Part shown: positions 1 to 6,048 of the stretch, in pieces | Position numbering within the stretch: the stretch's first letter is position 1 | Layout of the letters: each line of letters starts with the position of its first letter | Origin: Moraxellaceae bacterium | Lineage (GTDB): Bacteria > Pseudomonadota > Gammaproteobacteria > Pseudomonadales > Moraxellaceae | Reading direction: 5' to 3' | NCBI GenBank assembly: GCA_030684415.1 | Contig: JAUXNL010000253.1 | Span: forward strand, 1 to 9,555 | DNA: 9,555 nucleotides | The notes under the pieces: model-generated | Databases searched by the model: none | What the model was told of the DNA's origin: nothing | Seen by the model: the letters and a program-made list of their open reading frames with translations, nothing else | Made by a program: the position numbers and the translations under genes

Positions 1-345
1 GTGGGCGACAAAAAAGGCATTCGCCGCTATGGCCACGCCTATGTGCCGCTGGACGAGGCGATGTCGCGCGTGGTGGTCGACATCTCTGGCCGCCCGGGCC
101 TTGAATTCCATGTGGATTACACGCGGGCGCGCATCGGCCAGTTCGACGTGGACCTGTTCTTCGAGTTCTTCCAGGGCTTTGTGAACCACGCGGGCGTGAC
201 GCTGCACATCGACAATCTGTGTGGGCGCAATGCGCATCACCAGATCGAAACCGTGTTCAAGGCATTTGCGCGTGCGCTGCGGGCGGCGGTCGAGCTCGAC
301 CCGCGCATGGCGGGCGTAACGCCGTCGACCAAAGGCTCGCTCTGA
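1..345 (+). CDS. hisB: Imidazoleglycerol-phosphate dehydratase, C-terminal part (5' end outside the window)
   Basis: This is the last 114 codons of HisB, which dehydrates imidazole glycerol phosphate to imidazole acetol phosphate in histidine synthesis (cytoplasm, Mn-dependent). The reading frame is open from base 1 and the first codon is not a start, so the gene is cut by the window edge; monofunctional HisB is usually about 195-200 residues. Visible family marks are GDKKGIRRYG at the start, the SGRPGLEFHV strand, the FVNHAGVTLHID segment with metal-site histidines, the second HHQIE metal motif at fragment residues 79-83, and the conserved PSTKGSL end. Whether an N-terminal phosphatase domain is fused, as in enteric HisB, cannot be seen; the sequence looks like the monofunctional Pseudomonas/betaproteobacterial type. 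hisH follows after 58 nt. Identification is secure. Confidence 0.97.
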   Translation: MGDKKGIRRYGHAYVPLDEAMSRVVVDISGRPGLEFHVDYTRARIGQFDVDLFFEFFQGFVNHAGVTLHIDNLCGRNAHHQIETVFKAFARALRAAVELDPRMAGVTPSTKGSL

Positions 346-349
346 TCCA

Positions 350-393
350 CCTCCCTTCACTCCGGCCCTCTCTCCGCTTGCGGGGAGAGGGGG
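350..393 (+). repeat. Palindromic intergenic repeat, copy 1 (forward)
   Basis: A divergent copy of the repeat that recurs in this window. A CCCTTCACTCC lead is followed by a hairpin with 12-nt arms (366-377 and 380-391, TT loop). All pairs are Watson-Crick except one G-T. The purine-rich right arm ends 10 nt before the hisH start codon and is the only Shine-Dalgarno-like sequence there. It lies in the hisB-hisH spacer and is too early, and without a T-run, to be a terminator. Confidence 0.8.
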
Positions 394-403
394 ATTCGAC
401 AGC

Positions 404-1036
404 ATGACTTCAGTTGCAGTTCTCGATTACGGCATGGGCAACCTGCACTCGGTGGCGAAAGCCCTTGAGCATGTGGGCGCGACCCGTGTTGACGTTACCG
501 ACGACCCGGCCCGCGTGCGCGCGGCCGATCGTGTGGTGTTGCCCGGCCAGGGGGCGATGCGCGATTGCATGGCGGAAATGCGCCGCCATGGCGTAGATGC
601 CGAAGTGCGCGAGGCGCTGGCGGGCAAGCCGCTGCTGGGCATTTGTGTCGGCATGCAGGCGCTGCTCTCGCACTCCGAAGAAAACGGCGGCGTGGAGGGC
701 CTTGGCATTTACCCGGGCGCGGTAAAGTTTTTTGGCAATGGCCGCATCGAAAACGGCGAAACGCTGAAAGTGCCGCACATGGGCTGGAACGAAGTCTGGC
801 AGACGCAAGACCACCCGCTGTGGGCCGGCATTGCCGATGGCAGCCGTTTTTATTTTGTGCACAGCTATTACTGTGCGCCGGACGAGGCGGCGCTGAGCGC
901 GGGCCGTGCGCACTTCGGTCTGGATTTTTGCTGTGCGCTGGCGAAAGACAATGTGTTTGCCGTGCAGTTCCATCCGGAGAAAAGTTCGACAGCGGGGCTT
1001 ACGCTGCTGAAGAATTTTTTGAACTGGGCACCCTGA
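404..1036 (+). CDS. hisH: Imidazole glycerol phosphate synthase, glutaminase subunit HisH
   Basis: HisH hydrolyses glutamine and passes ammonia to HisF, which makes IGP and AICAR from PRFAR; the two form a cytoplasmic heterodimer. The 210-residue length is normal for this class I glutamine amidotransferase. Visible marks are the LDYGMGN N-terminus, the oxyanion-strand motif PGQG at residues 47-50, the nucleophile elbow GICVGMQ with catalytic Cys81, and the FHPEKS motif giving His190 and Glu192, so the triad is intact. The ATG at 404 places the conserved N-terminus correctly and has a GGAGAGGGGG stretch ending 10 nt upstream, contributed by a palindromic repeat. hisA follows after a 137-nt spacer filled by two more repeat copies. 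Its partner gene hisF is about 2.6 kb downstream, beyond hisA and two unrelated genes. Confidence 0.98.
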   Translation: MTSVAVLDYGMGNLHSVAKALEHVGATRVDVTDDPARVRAADRVVLPGQGAMRDCMAEMRRHGVDAEVREALAGKPLLGICVGMQALLSHSEENGGVEGLGIYPGAVKFFGNGRIENGETLKVPHMGWNEVWQTQDHPLWAGIADGSRFYFVHSYYCAPDEAALSAGRAHFGLDFCCALAKDNVFAVQFHPEKSSTAGLTLLKNFLNWAP

Positions 1037-1044
1037 TTCTTTTA

Positions 1045-1082
1045 TGCCCCCAACCCTTGTGATGAGGGCTGGGGTGAGGGAC
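1045..1082 (-). repeat. Palindromic intergenic repeat, copy 2a (reverse)
   Basis: Read on the minus strand this gives GTCCCTCACCCCAGCCCT followed by a degenerate second half. On the plus strand CCCCAACCCT (1049-1058) can pair with AGGGCTGGGG (1065-1074) with one mismatch. It faces copy 2b: 1065-1082 is the reverse complement of 1119-1136 with a single mismatch over 18 bp, separated by 36 nt. Confidence 0.8.
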
Positions 1083-1118
1083 GGCTTTTCTGCCTGCCGC
1101 AGCGCAAGCTTGAAGACT

Positions 1119-1155
1119 GTCCCTCACCCCGGCCCTCTCCCGAGGGGAGAGGGAG
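1119..1155 (+). repeat. Palindromic intergenic repeat, copy 2b (forward)
   Basis: A GTCCCTCACCCCGG lead is followed by a perfect 9-bp hairpin CCCTCTCCC (1133-1141) / GGGAGAGGG (1145-1153) with a 3-nt loop. With copy 2a it makes a facing pair that could fold into one long hairpin, the REPIN-like layout. It fills most of the hisH-hisA spacer; its purine arm ends about 18 nt before the hisA start. Confidence 0.85.
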
Positions 1156-1173
1156 AAAATTCTGACAGAGACT

Positions 1174-1908
1174 ATGACCATGCTGATCATTCCCGCCATC
1201 GACTTGAAAGACGGCAAATGCGTGCGCCTGAAGCAGGGCCGCATGGAAGACGACACCGTGTTTTCCGACGACCCTGTCGGCATGGCCACGCACTGGGTGG
1301 AGCAAGGCGCGCGCCGCCTGCACCTCGTCGATCTTAACGGCGCGTTTGCCGGCACACCCATCCATGGCGACATCGTCACCGCGATTGCAAAAAAATACCC
1401 GCAACTGCCCATCCAGATTGGTGGCGGCATCCGTTCGCTGGAGACCATCGAGGCGTATGTAAAAGCCGGTGTGTCCTTCGCCATCATCGGCACCAAGGCG
1501 GTGAAAGAGCCGCAGTTCGTGATCGACGCCTGCAAGGCGTTTCCGGGCAAGATCATTGTGGGCATCGACGCGAAAGACGGCTTGGTGGCCACCGATGGCT
1601 GGGCGGAAGTGTCGACCGTGCAGGCCGTGGATCTGGCGCGGCAATTCCGCGACGCAGGCGTCAGCGCCATCGTGTACACCGACATCGCCCGCGACGGCAT
1701 GATGCAGGGTGTGAACGTGGAAGCCACCGCGGCGCTCGCGCGTGACGGCGGCATTCCCGTCATCGCTTCCGGTGGCGTGACCAATATCGACGACATCAAG
1801 CGCCTGAAACTGGTGGCCGCGAGCGGCATCATCGGCGCCATCACCGGCCGCGCCATTTACGAAGGCACGCTCAACGTCGCCGACGCCCAAACCCTCGCCG
1901 ATGCCTGA
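1174..1908 (+). CDS. hisA: ProFAR isomerase HisA
   Basis: HisA opens the ribose ring of ProFAR by an Amadori rearrangement to give PRFAR, the substrate of HisHF (cytoplasm). The 244 residues fit the family's usual (beta/alpha)8 barrel. Visible features are the N-terminal strand PAIDLKDG with catalytic Asp10, phosphate-binding QIGGGIRS at 81-88, strand-5 VGIDAKDG with catalytic Asp132, the YTDIARDG loop (Thr169, Asp170), and the second phosphate-binding segment ASGGV. The start is ATG at 1174; an in-frame ATG at 1180 is equally compatible with the family (MLIIPAIDL). Neither has a strong ribosome-binding site: purine-rich repeat sequence ends 18 nt before the first ATG. The next gene begins 4 nt after the stop, so hisA is likely translationally linked to a gene of different base composition. 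Confidence 0.98.
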   Translation: MTMLIIPAIDLKDGKCVRLKQGRMEDDTVFSDDPVGMATHWVEQGARRLHLVDLNGAFAGTPIHGDIVTAIAKKYPQLPIQIGGGIRSLETIEAYVKAGVSFAIIGTKAVKEPQFVIDACKAFPGKIIVGIDAKDGLVATDGWAEVSTVQAVDLARQFRDAGVSAIVYTDIARDGMMQGVNVEATAALARDGGIPVIASGGVTNIDDIKRLKLVAASGIIGAITGRAIYEGTLNVADAQTLADA

Positions 1909-1912
1909 GGCC

Positions 1913-2683
1913 ATGAGCATTCGACGCATTCTGGTAGTCGCACTGGTGCTTGTTGCAAGCGCTAGAGCGCAGGCGGATGAGTTCGTCATCCGGCAAATTG
2001 ATGGTGAATTGACGCCATACCAGATCAGTCAGGCTCTCGAAGTACGGAACAAGTGGTTTCGCCGTGCAAAAAATAACTGCGATAGCGCGCCCACCAGTCC
2101 TTGCGCGATAACCCTACGAGTGGCTGTGCCAAGCATGGGAGGGAAAGCGTCTTGCTCCGTGTTGGCTTCCACCATACAAGAAAAAAGACTGAGGGATCCC
2201 TACTGCGCCATTGCAGAAAGTGTCAGTTTTCCCGCTGGCGAAGGCCCCACGACGTTCTTCCTTGATGTGCCGCTATTTACGCCTCTCCCTCAAGGAGCGG
2301 CTGTGGGCGTGGGCAGCCAGCCTTTGCAACTCGCAGTCGAAAGCGTTGATGATGCATTGAGCCGTGCAAGTGGTAGGTGTAAGGACATCAAAACGGTGAG
2401 AGACGCCGAAGCAGCACGCAACTGCTTCTTTGTTTATGGTCAAGGCCTTGACTACCTTTTCCAGCAAGTTATTGGCTCAATGCTTGATCCTGAGTTCTCG
2501 CTTAGGTTGAGTTTGAAAATTGATGCCGAGGGCAACGTGGCTCATCTGACCTCACACGTCGTCAGCGGAGCGCCGCCAGACCCTTTCGTTTTAGCAGTCG
2601 AAGAATTTGTAAAAAGAATGAAATTCGGGAAGGCTCCTGCCGAAGTTGAGATTGAACACACTCTTAATTTTTTTCCTGGTTGA
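1913..2683 (+). CDS. Exported protein of unknown function, six cysteines, possible TonB-C/AgmX-like C-terminal domain
   Basis: I do not recognise this 256-residue protein. Residues 1-21 form a clear signal peptide: MSIRR, a hydrophobic core LVVALVLVA, and an AQA cleavage site before Asp22, so it is probably periplasmic. The mature part has six cysteines (56, 64, 81, 98, 156, 171), enough for three disulfides. The C-terminal 60 residues (strand LSLKID, turn AEGNV, HVVSG, helix with VKRMKFG, strand ending in LNFFPG) resemble the layout of TonB C-terminal or AgmX/PglI C-terminal domains; this is a pattern impression only. I chose ATG 1913, 4 nt after hisA, because it starts directly at the signal peptide; ATG 1901 would overlap hisA and add four residues. 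GC over 1981-2640 is about 52% by hand count, against about 63-73% on sampled lines of neighbours, which suggests recent acquisition. The stop overlaps the next start. Confidence 0.85.
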   Translation: MSIRRILVVALVLVASARAQADEFVIRQIDGELTPYQISQALEVRNKWFRRAKNNCDSAPTSPCAITLRVAVPSMGGKASCSVLASTIQEKRLRDPYCAIAESVSFPAGEGPTTFFLDVPLFTPLPQGAAVGVGSQPLQLAVESVDDALSRASGRCKDIKTVRDAEAARNCFFVYGQGLDYLFQQVIGSMLDPEFSLRLSLKIDAEGNVAHLTSHVVSGAPPDPFVLAVEEFVKRMKFGKAPAEVEIEHTLNFFPG

Positions 2684-3315
2684 TGACAATGCCAGACGCT
2701 GACAATGTGCGTGCCTGGGTGCGGCTGCCGTCGGGCAAGCGGCTCGACCTGCTGAACCCGACGCCCTTCGACTGGGACGACAAAGACCTGGCCATCGGCT
2801 TAGCGCGCACCTACCGCTGGGGCGGGCATTCGGCGTGGCCGTTGCCGCTCTCGGTGGCGCAGCATTCGCTGGCGGTGCTGGCGCTGCGCCGCGAGGCCGA
2901 GCCTACCGGGCTGGCGGCGCGTGCCGAGCTTCGCGAATTGCTGCACGATGCCGACGAAGGCTTGCTGGGCTTTGATCCGCTGTCGGTGCTTAAACCTTTT
3001 CTGGGCGAAGGTTTTCATGCGTTGGCCGCACGCCTACAGGATGTGGTGTTCCAGCGCTATAACCTCGTCTACTGGACGCCCGACGAGAAGGCTGAGCACA
3101 AGAAAGCCGACCGTCTGGCGGCGGCCACCGAGGCCGTGCATGTGGCGGGCTGGACGCGCGACGAAGTGAAGAATGTATTGAAGATTCCTTTTCGGCCGCT
3201 GGAGCGAGATCCGCTTATCGCGATTTACGGTGGCACGCCGTGGGAGCCATGGGCGCCCGATGTTGCCGCCGAGCGTTTCCTGAAAGAATTGCAGCGCATC
3301 CAGAAAAAGCTGTGA
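2683..3315 (+). CDS. HD-domain hydrolase, YfdR-like
   Basis: A 210-residue protein of the metal-dependent HD phosphohydrolase superfamily. The metal-ligand pattern is complete: His61 in SVAQHS, His88-Asp89 in LLHDADEG, and Asp143 in KKADRLAAATEA. The spacing and motifs, including the aromatic/GGH stretch before the first histidine and a PLSVLKPFL segment after the HD pair, match what I recall of E. coli YfdR, a predicted nucleotidase-like HD protein; the true substrate is unknown. There is no signal peptide or membrane segment, so it should be cytoplasmic. ATG 2683 overlaps the upstream stop as TGATG, typical of translational coupling; ATG 2689 is an alternative, and neither has a clear Shine-Dalgarno. 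GC is high and native-looking, unlike the gene just upstream. It ends 8 nt before a perfect 18-bp hairpin. A role in histidine synthesis is not evident; release of nucleoside monophosphates is only a guess. Confidence 0.88.
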   Translation: MTMPDADNVRAWVRLPSGKRLDLLNPTPFDWDDKDLAIGLARTYRWGGHSAWPLPLSVAQHSLAVLALRREAEPTGLAARAELRELLHDADEGLLGFDPLSVLKPFLGEGFHALAARLQDVVFQRYNLVYWTPDEKAEHKKADRLAAATEAVHVAGWTRDEVKNVLKIPFRPLERDPLIAIYGGTPWEPWAPDVAAERFLKELQRIQKKL

Positions 3316-3322
3316 CGCGCAT

Positions 3323-3362
3323 TTCGCCGCTTGCTGAAAAATGCTTTTCAGCAAGCGGCGAA
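3323..3362. repeat. Perfect 18-bp inverted repeat (hairpin) after the HD gene
   Basis: Arm TTCGCCGCTTGCTGAAAA at 3323-3340 is exactly complementary to 3345-3362 across the 4-nt loop ATGC. It starts 8 nt after the HD-gene stop. No T-run follows, so it is not a classical intrinsic terminator; it could stabilise or process mRNA, or be a remnant of a mobile palindrome. Confidence 0.95.
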
Positions 3363-3380
3363 CCGGCCAAGAATGGCCGG
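3363..3380. repeat. Second hairpin, 7-bp perfect stem
   Basis: CCGGCCA (3363-3369) pairs exactly with TGGCCGG (3374-3380) around an AGAA loop. It abuts the preceding 18-bp hairpin with no spacer, so the two could stack coaxially in RNA. Confidence 0.85.
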
Positions 3381-3382
3381 GC

Positions 3383-3417
3383 CGCGAATCAATCACGGTT
3401 GAGTGATGGATTCAGCG
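3383..3417. repeat. Third hairpin, interrupted 13-bp stem
   Basis: Stem segments CGC/GCG, GAATC/GATTC and ATCAC/GTGAT stack around the loop GGTTGA (3397-3402). They are broken by an A-G mismatch (3391/3408) and a bulged A (3414). Nearly two helical turns long, it continues the row of stem-loops in this spacer. Confidence 0.7.
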
Positions 3418-3451
3418 TGAAGCTGTCAGTGCCGGCTCCGGCCGGCCAGCA

Positions 3452-3480
3452 GTATCGCGGCTGAATCGGTAGCGATACCG
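3452..3480. repeat. Fourth hairpin with two mutually exclusive foldings
   Basis: GTATCGC (3452-3458) can pair with GCGATAC (3472-3478) across a 13-nt loop. Alternatively CGGTA (3467-3471) can pair with TACCG (3476-3480) around a GCGA tetraloop of the GNRA class. The two share bases and cannot form together. Confidence 0.6.
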
Positions 3481-3487
3481 CGTTGAG

Positions 3488-3529
3488 CCCCCTCTCCCCG
3501 CTTGCGGGGAGAGGGCTGGGGTGAGGGGC
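3488..3529 (-). repeat. Palindromic intergenic repeat, copy 3a (reverse)
   Basis: The best-preserved copy. A perfect 12-bp hairpin (3490-3501 / 3504-3515, TT loop) is followed by CTGGGGTGAGGG, so the element reads forward on the minus strand. It faces copy 3b 11 nt downstream. Confidence 0.88.
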
Positions 3530-3540
3530 CGTGGCGGCCA

Positions 3541-3587
3541 CCTCACCCTTTCACCCTGATCCTCTCTGCCAGAATGGCGAGAGGGAG
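3541..3587 (+). repeat. Palindromic intergenic repeat, copy 3b (forward, diverged)
   Basis: CCTCACCC is followed by a hairpin CCTCTCTGCC (3561-3570) / GGCGAGAGG (3576-3584) with one bulged T. It is more diverged than copy 3a, with an insertion between lead and hairpin. The purine-rich end (GAGGGAGAA) lies 14 nt before the hisF start. Confidence 0.72.
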
Positions 3588-3603
3588 AATTGCGAGCACC
3601 GAC

Positions 3604-4365
3604 ATGAGTCTGGCCAAACGCATCATTCCCTGCCTCGACGTGGACAAAGGCCGCGTGGTGAAGGGCGTGAAATTCCTGGACATCCGCGATGCGGGCGATC
3701 CGGTGGAAATCGCGCGCCGTTACGACGCGGCGGGCGCCGATGAAATCACCTTTCTCGACATCACCGCGAGCCATGAGGGCCGTGCCACCACCGTCAAAAC
3801 GGTGGAGCGCATGGCTTCTGAAGTCTTTGTGCCGCTGACGGTGGGTGGTGGCATCCGCGAAATCGCGGACATTCGCACCATGCTCAATGCCGGCGCGGAT
3901 AAAGTCAGCATCAACTCGGCCGCCATCAGCAACCCTGATTTTGTGAAGGCAGCGGCCGACAAGTTTGGCGCGCAGTGCATTGTGATTGCGATTGATGCCA
4001 AACAGGTGGCGCCGGGGCGCTGGGAAATCTTCACGCATGGCGGACGCAAACCCACCGGCATCAATGCCGTGGAGTGGGCCGTGCGCATGACGACCGATGG
4101 CGCCGGTGAAGTGCTGCTCACCAGCATGGACGCCGACGGCACCAAAGCCGGCTACGATCTCGGACTGGTGCGCGCCATCAGCGATGCTGTGTCGGTGCCG
4201 GTGATTGCATCGGGCGGTGTCGGTAATTTGCAGCATCTGGCCGATGGCATCCTGCAAGGCCATGCGGATGCGGTGCTCGCCGCCAGCATTTTCCACTTCG
4301 GCGAATACACCATTCCCGAAGCCAAACGCTTTCTGCAAGATCGCGGCATCGAAATGCGTCTGTGA
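3604..4365 (+). CDS. hisF: Imidazole glycerol phosphate synthase, cyclase subunit HisF
   Basis: HisF takes ammonia from HisH and converts PRFAR to IGP and AICAR. It has 253 residues, the usual size for this (beta/alpha)8 barrel. Visible are the N-terminal MSLAKRIIPCLDVDKGRVVKG with catalytic Asp12, LTVGGGIR (79-85) and ASGGVG phosphate-binding loops, and strand-5 IAIDAK with catalytic Asp131. The C-terminus (EMRL) is complete. I chose ATG 3604 because it starts exactly at the conserved N-terminus; an upstream in-frame GTG-type extension would translate the repeat sequence and add 34 non-family residues. The ribosome-binding site is weak: GCGAG 8 nt upstream, or the purine arm of repeat 3b at 14 nt. 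It is separated from the HD gene by a 288-nt structured spacer and ends at a strong terminator, so it is the last gene of the transcript. Confidence 0.98.
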   Translation: MSLAKRIIPCLDVDKGRVVKGVKFLDIRDAGDPVEIARRYDAAGADEITFLDITASHEGRATTVKTVERMASEVFVPLTVGGGIREIADIRTMLNAGADKVSINSAAISNPDFVKAAADKFGAQCIVIAIDAKQVAPGRWEIFTHGGRKPTGINAVEWAVRMTTDGAGEVLLTSMDADGTKAGYDLGLVRAISDAVSVPVIASGGVGNLQHLADGILQGHADAVLAASIFHFGEYTIPEAKRFLQDRGIEMRL

Positions 4366-4392
4366 GGTTGCTGCTGCTCTGCAAGCGTGCAT

Positions 4393-4421
4393 AAAAAAAC
4401 CGGGCCATGCCCGGTTTTTTT
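4393..4421. terminator. Bidirectional intrinsic terminator between hisF and ctp
   Basis: Seven A residues, CCGGGC (4400-4405), loop CAT, GCCCGG (4409-4414), then seven T residues. The stem plus T-run works in both directions: it ends the his transcript 27 nt after hisF and the opposing ctp transcript 13 nt after its stop. Confidence 0.95.
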
Positions 4422-4434
4422 AGTGGCATGAAAA

Positions 4435-5967
4435 TCAGCCCGATGTTTTCCCTGCCTTTTTCACCTTTGGCTTTTCTGCCGCCGACTTTTCTTCGGTCAC
4501 CACTTCCGCCGGCGCCAACGGGCCGCGAGCCCAAGCCGCCGCACGCAGGATGTTGAGCGCTTCGCTCAACTGGTAATCCAGTTCTGCCAGAGACTTGGTG
4601 TCTTTCTTGGGTTCTTGGCTACTGCTGTCTTGCTTGCCCGCGTCTGACTTGGCTCCAGTGGCGGCTGCTTTTTCCGCGCCGCTCTTGGTGGCCTTTTTCT
4701 TGTCGGTCTCTTTCTCGCTGTCGAGATGCCCCTGCAAGCTGGATTCGCGCACCGATTGGCCGGCGTCCAGCACACTGACTTTCGCCGGGCTCACTTCAAT
4801 GTCGGGCTTGATGCCTTCAGCCTGGATGGAGCGGCCACTTGGCGTGTAATAGCGCGCCGTGGTGAGCTTGATGCCTTTGTTCGCGCTAAGCGGTAGCACG
4901 GTTTGTACGGAGCCTTTGCCAAAGCTGGTGGTGCCGACAATCAATGCGCGGCGGTTGTCTTGCAGCGCGCCAGCCACAATTTCAGACGCCGAGGCCGAGC
5001 CGCCATTCACCAGCACGACCACTGGCAATCCGTTCAGCACATCGCCTGGTGTTGCGTCGAATTTTTGTTCGTTGCCTTCCAGACGGCCACGAGTAGACAC
5101 GATCAGCCCGCTATCGAGCAGTGAATCACTGACCGAGATGGCACCATCGAGTACACCGCCGGGGTTGTTGCGCAAATCGAGCACGATGCCGCGCAAATTG
5201 CCCTTGGCCTCGGTGTGCAGTTTTTCCAGTTCACGCTTGAAGTCGCGGCCGGTGTGCGCCTGAAACTGACTGATACGCACCACGGCCCACGTGTCATCAA
5301 ACAGACGGCTTTTGACGCTGGTGACTTCGATGCGGGAGCGCACAAGCGTGACATCGCGCGGCTCTTCGCCTTTGCGCAGCAGCGTCACCACGATCTTGGT
5401 GCCGGGCTTGCCGCGCATGAGGCCGATGGCCTCAGACAGGCTCATGCCCTGCACCACTTTGCCGTCGAGCTTGATGATGTAATCGCCTGCCAGAATGCCG
5501 GCGCGCGCTGCCGGGGTGTCGTCGATGGGGGACACCACGCGCACGATGCCGTCTTCCATGCCGACTTCAATGCCAAGGCCGCCGAACTCGCCACTGGTGG
5601 TGTTTTGCAGCTCTTCAAAGCCTTTGGCATCGAGATAGGCCGAGTGCGGATCGAGCGACGAGAGCATGCCGCGAATGGCGTTCTCGAACAGCGTGCGGTC
5701 GTCCACGGGCTCGACATATGACGCGCGAATCCGCTCGAACACATCCACAAACGTGCGCAAATCTTCCAGTGGCAGGCGCTCGGGTTTCTTTTCGGCCACC
5801 GCTTTTTGTGCGGCTGCCGACACGTCAGTGGCGGGCGCTGCGGCAGGCGCAGCAGGAACGGGGGCAGCCGCGGGGGCGGCAGGCTCGGCCGCCACTGCAG
5901 GCAGTGCTAAAGCAGACAGCGCCGGTGTCAGCAGGGAGAGGAGCAGCCAGGACGAGTGCAAGCGCAT
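4435..5967 (-). CDS. ctpA: Carboxy-terminal processing protease (S41 family, CtpA-type)
   Basis: A periplasmic serine protease of peptidase family S41, 510 residues from the start I prefer. Domains in order: signal peptide with a VAA cleavage site at about residue 27; an Ala/Pro-rich linker to about 60; N-terminal helical part (67-125, including LSSLDPHSAYL); PDZ domain about 128-205 (FGGLGIEVG, DYIIKLDG); protease core about 215-395. Catalytic Ser326 lies in GGSASASEI and Lys351 in TSFGKGSVQ, 25 residues apart as in Prc and CtpA. The tail from about 410 is Lys/Ser/Ala-rich and low complexity. I start at ATG 5967, not 6024, because it begins the signal peptide and has GGAG 8 nt upstream. It lies 81 nt after envC. 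In Pseudomonas, CtpA degrades peptidoglycan hydrolases with a lipoprotein partner; that role here is inferred. Confidence 0.95.
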   Translation of the reverse strand: MRLHSSWLLLSLLTPALSALALPAVAAEPAAPAAAPVPAAPAAAPATDVSAAAQKAVAEKKPERLPLEDLRTFVDVFERIRASYVEPVDDRTLFENAIRGMLSSLDPHSAYLDAKGFEELQNTTSGEFGGLGIEVGMEDGIVRVVSPIDDTPAARAGILAGDYIIKLDGKVVQGMSLSEAIGLMRGKPGTKIVVTLLRKGEEPRDVTLVRSRIEVTSVKSRLFDDTWAVVRISQFQAHTGRDFKRELEKLHTEAKGNLRGIVLDLRNNPGGVLDGAISVSDSLLDSGLIVSTRGRLEGNEQKFDATPGDVLNGLPVVVLVNGGSASASEIVAGALQDNRRALIVGTTSFGKGSVQTVLPLSANKGIKLTTARYYTPSGRSIQAEGIKPDIEVSPAKVSVLDAGQSVRESSLQGHLDSEKETDKKKATKSGAEKAAATGAKSDAGKQDSSSQEPKKDTKSLAELDYQLSEALNILRAAAWARGPLAPAEVVTEEKSAAEKPKVKKAGKTSG

Positions 5968-6048
5968 CGGTTCATCTCCGGAAAAAGGCAAGGCCGAGCA
6001 TAGAGGGCCGGGCGGCGGCGTCATAGGGGGCGGACACGAGCCGGCCGC

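Noticed and set aside
999..1989. Long antisense open frames of about 285 and 315 codons across hisA
   Set aside because: They are shadows of a GC-rich gene: hisA on the plus strand has full family motifs, and the antisense translations show no recognisable domain and run through the repeats.
3323..3362. Intrinsic terminator after the HD gene
   Set aside because: The stem is strong, but the bases after it are GC-rich with no T-run in either direction.
350..3587. CRISPR array formed by the recurring repeats
   Set aside because: Copies alternate in orientation, lie in separate spacers hundreds to thousands of bases apart, and have no regular unique spacers.
3502..3603. N-terminal extension of hisF through the repeat
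   Set aside because: The 34 extra residues come from repeat sequence, and HisF proteins begin at the MSLAKRIIPCLD segment.
3412..4392. 326-codon minus-strand frame over hisF
   Set aside because: It is opposite to an intact hisF and reads through the terminator and repeats; no motif is visible.
5968..6024. Upstream ATG of ctp at 6024
   Set aside because: It adds 19 Pro-rich residues before a good signal peptide, while ATG 5967 has GGAG at a proper distance.
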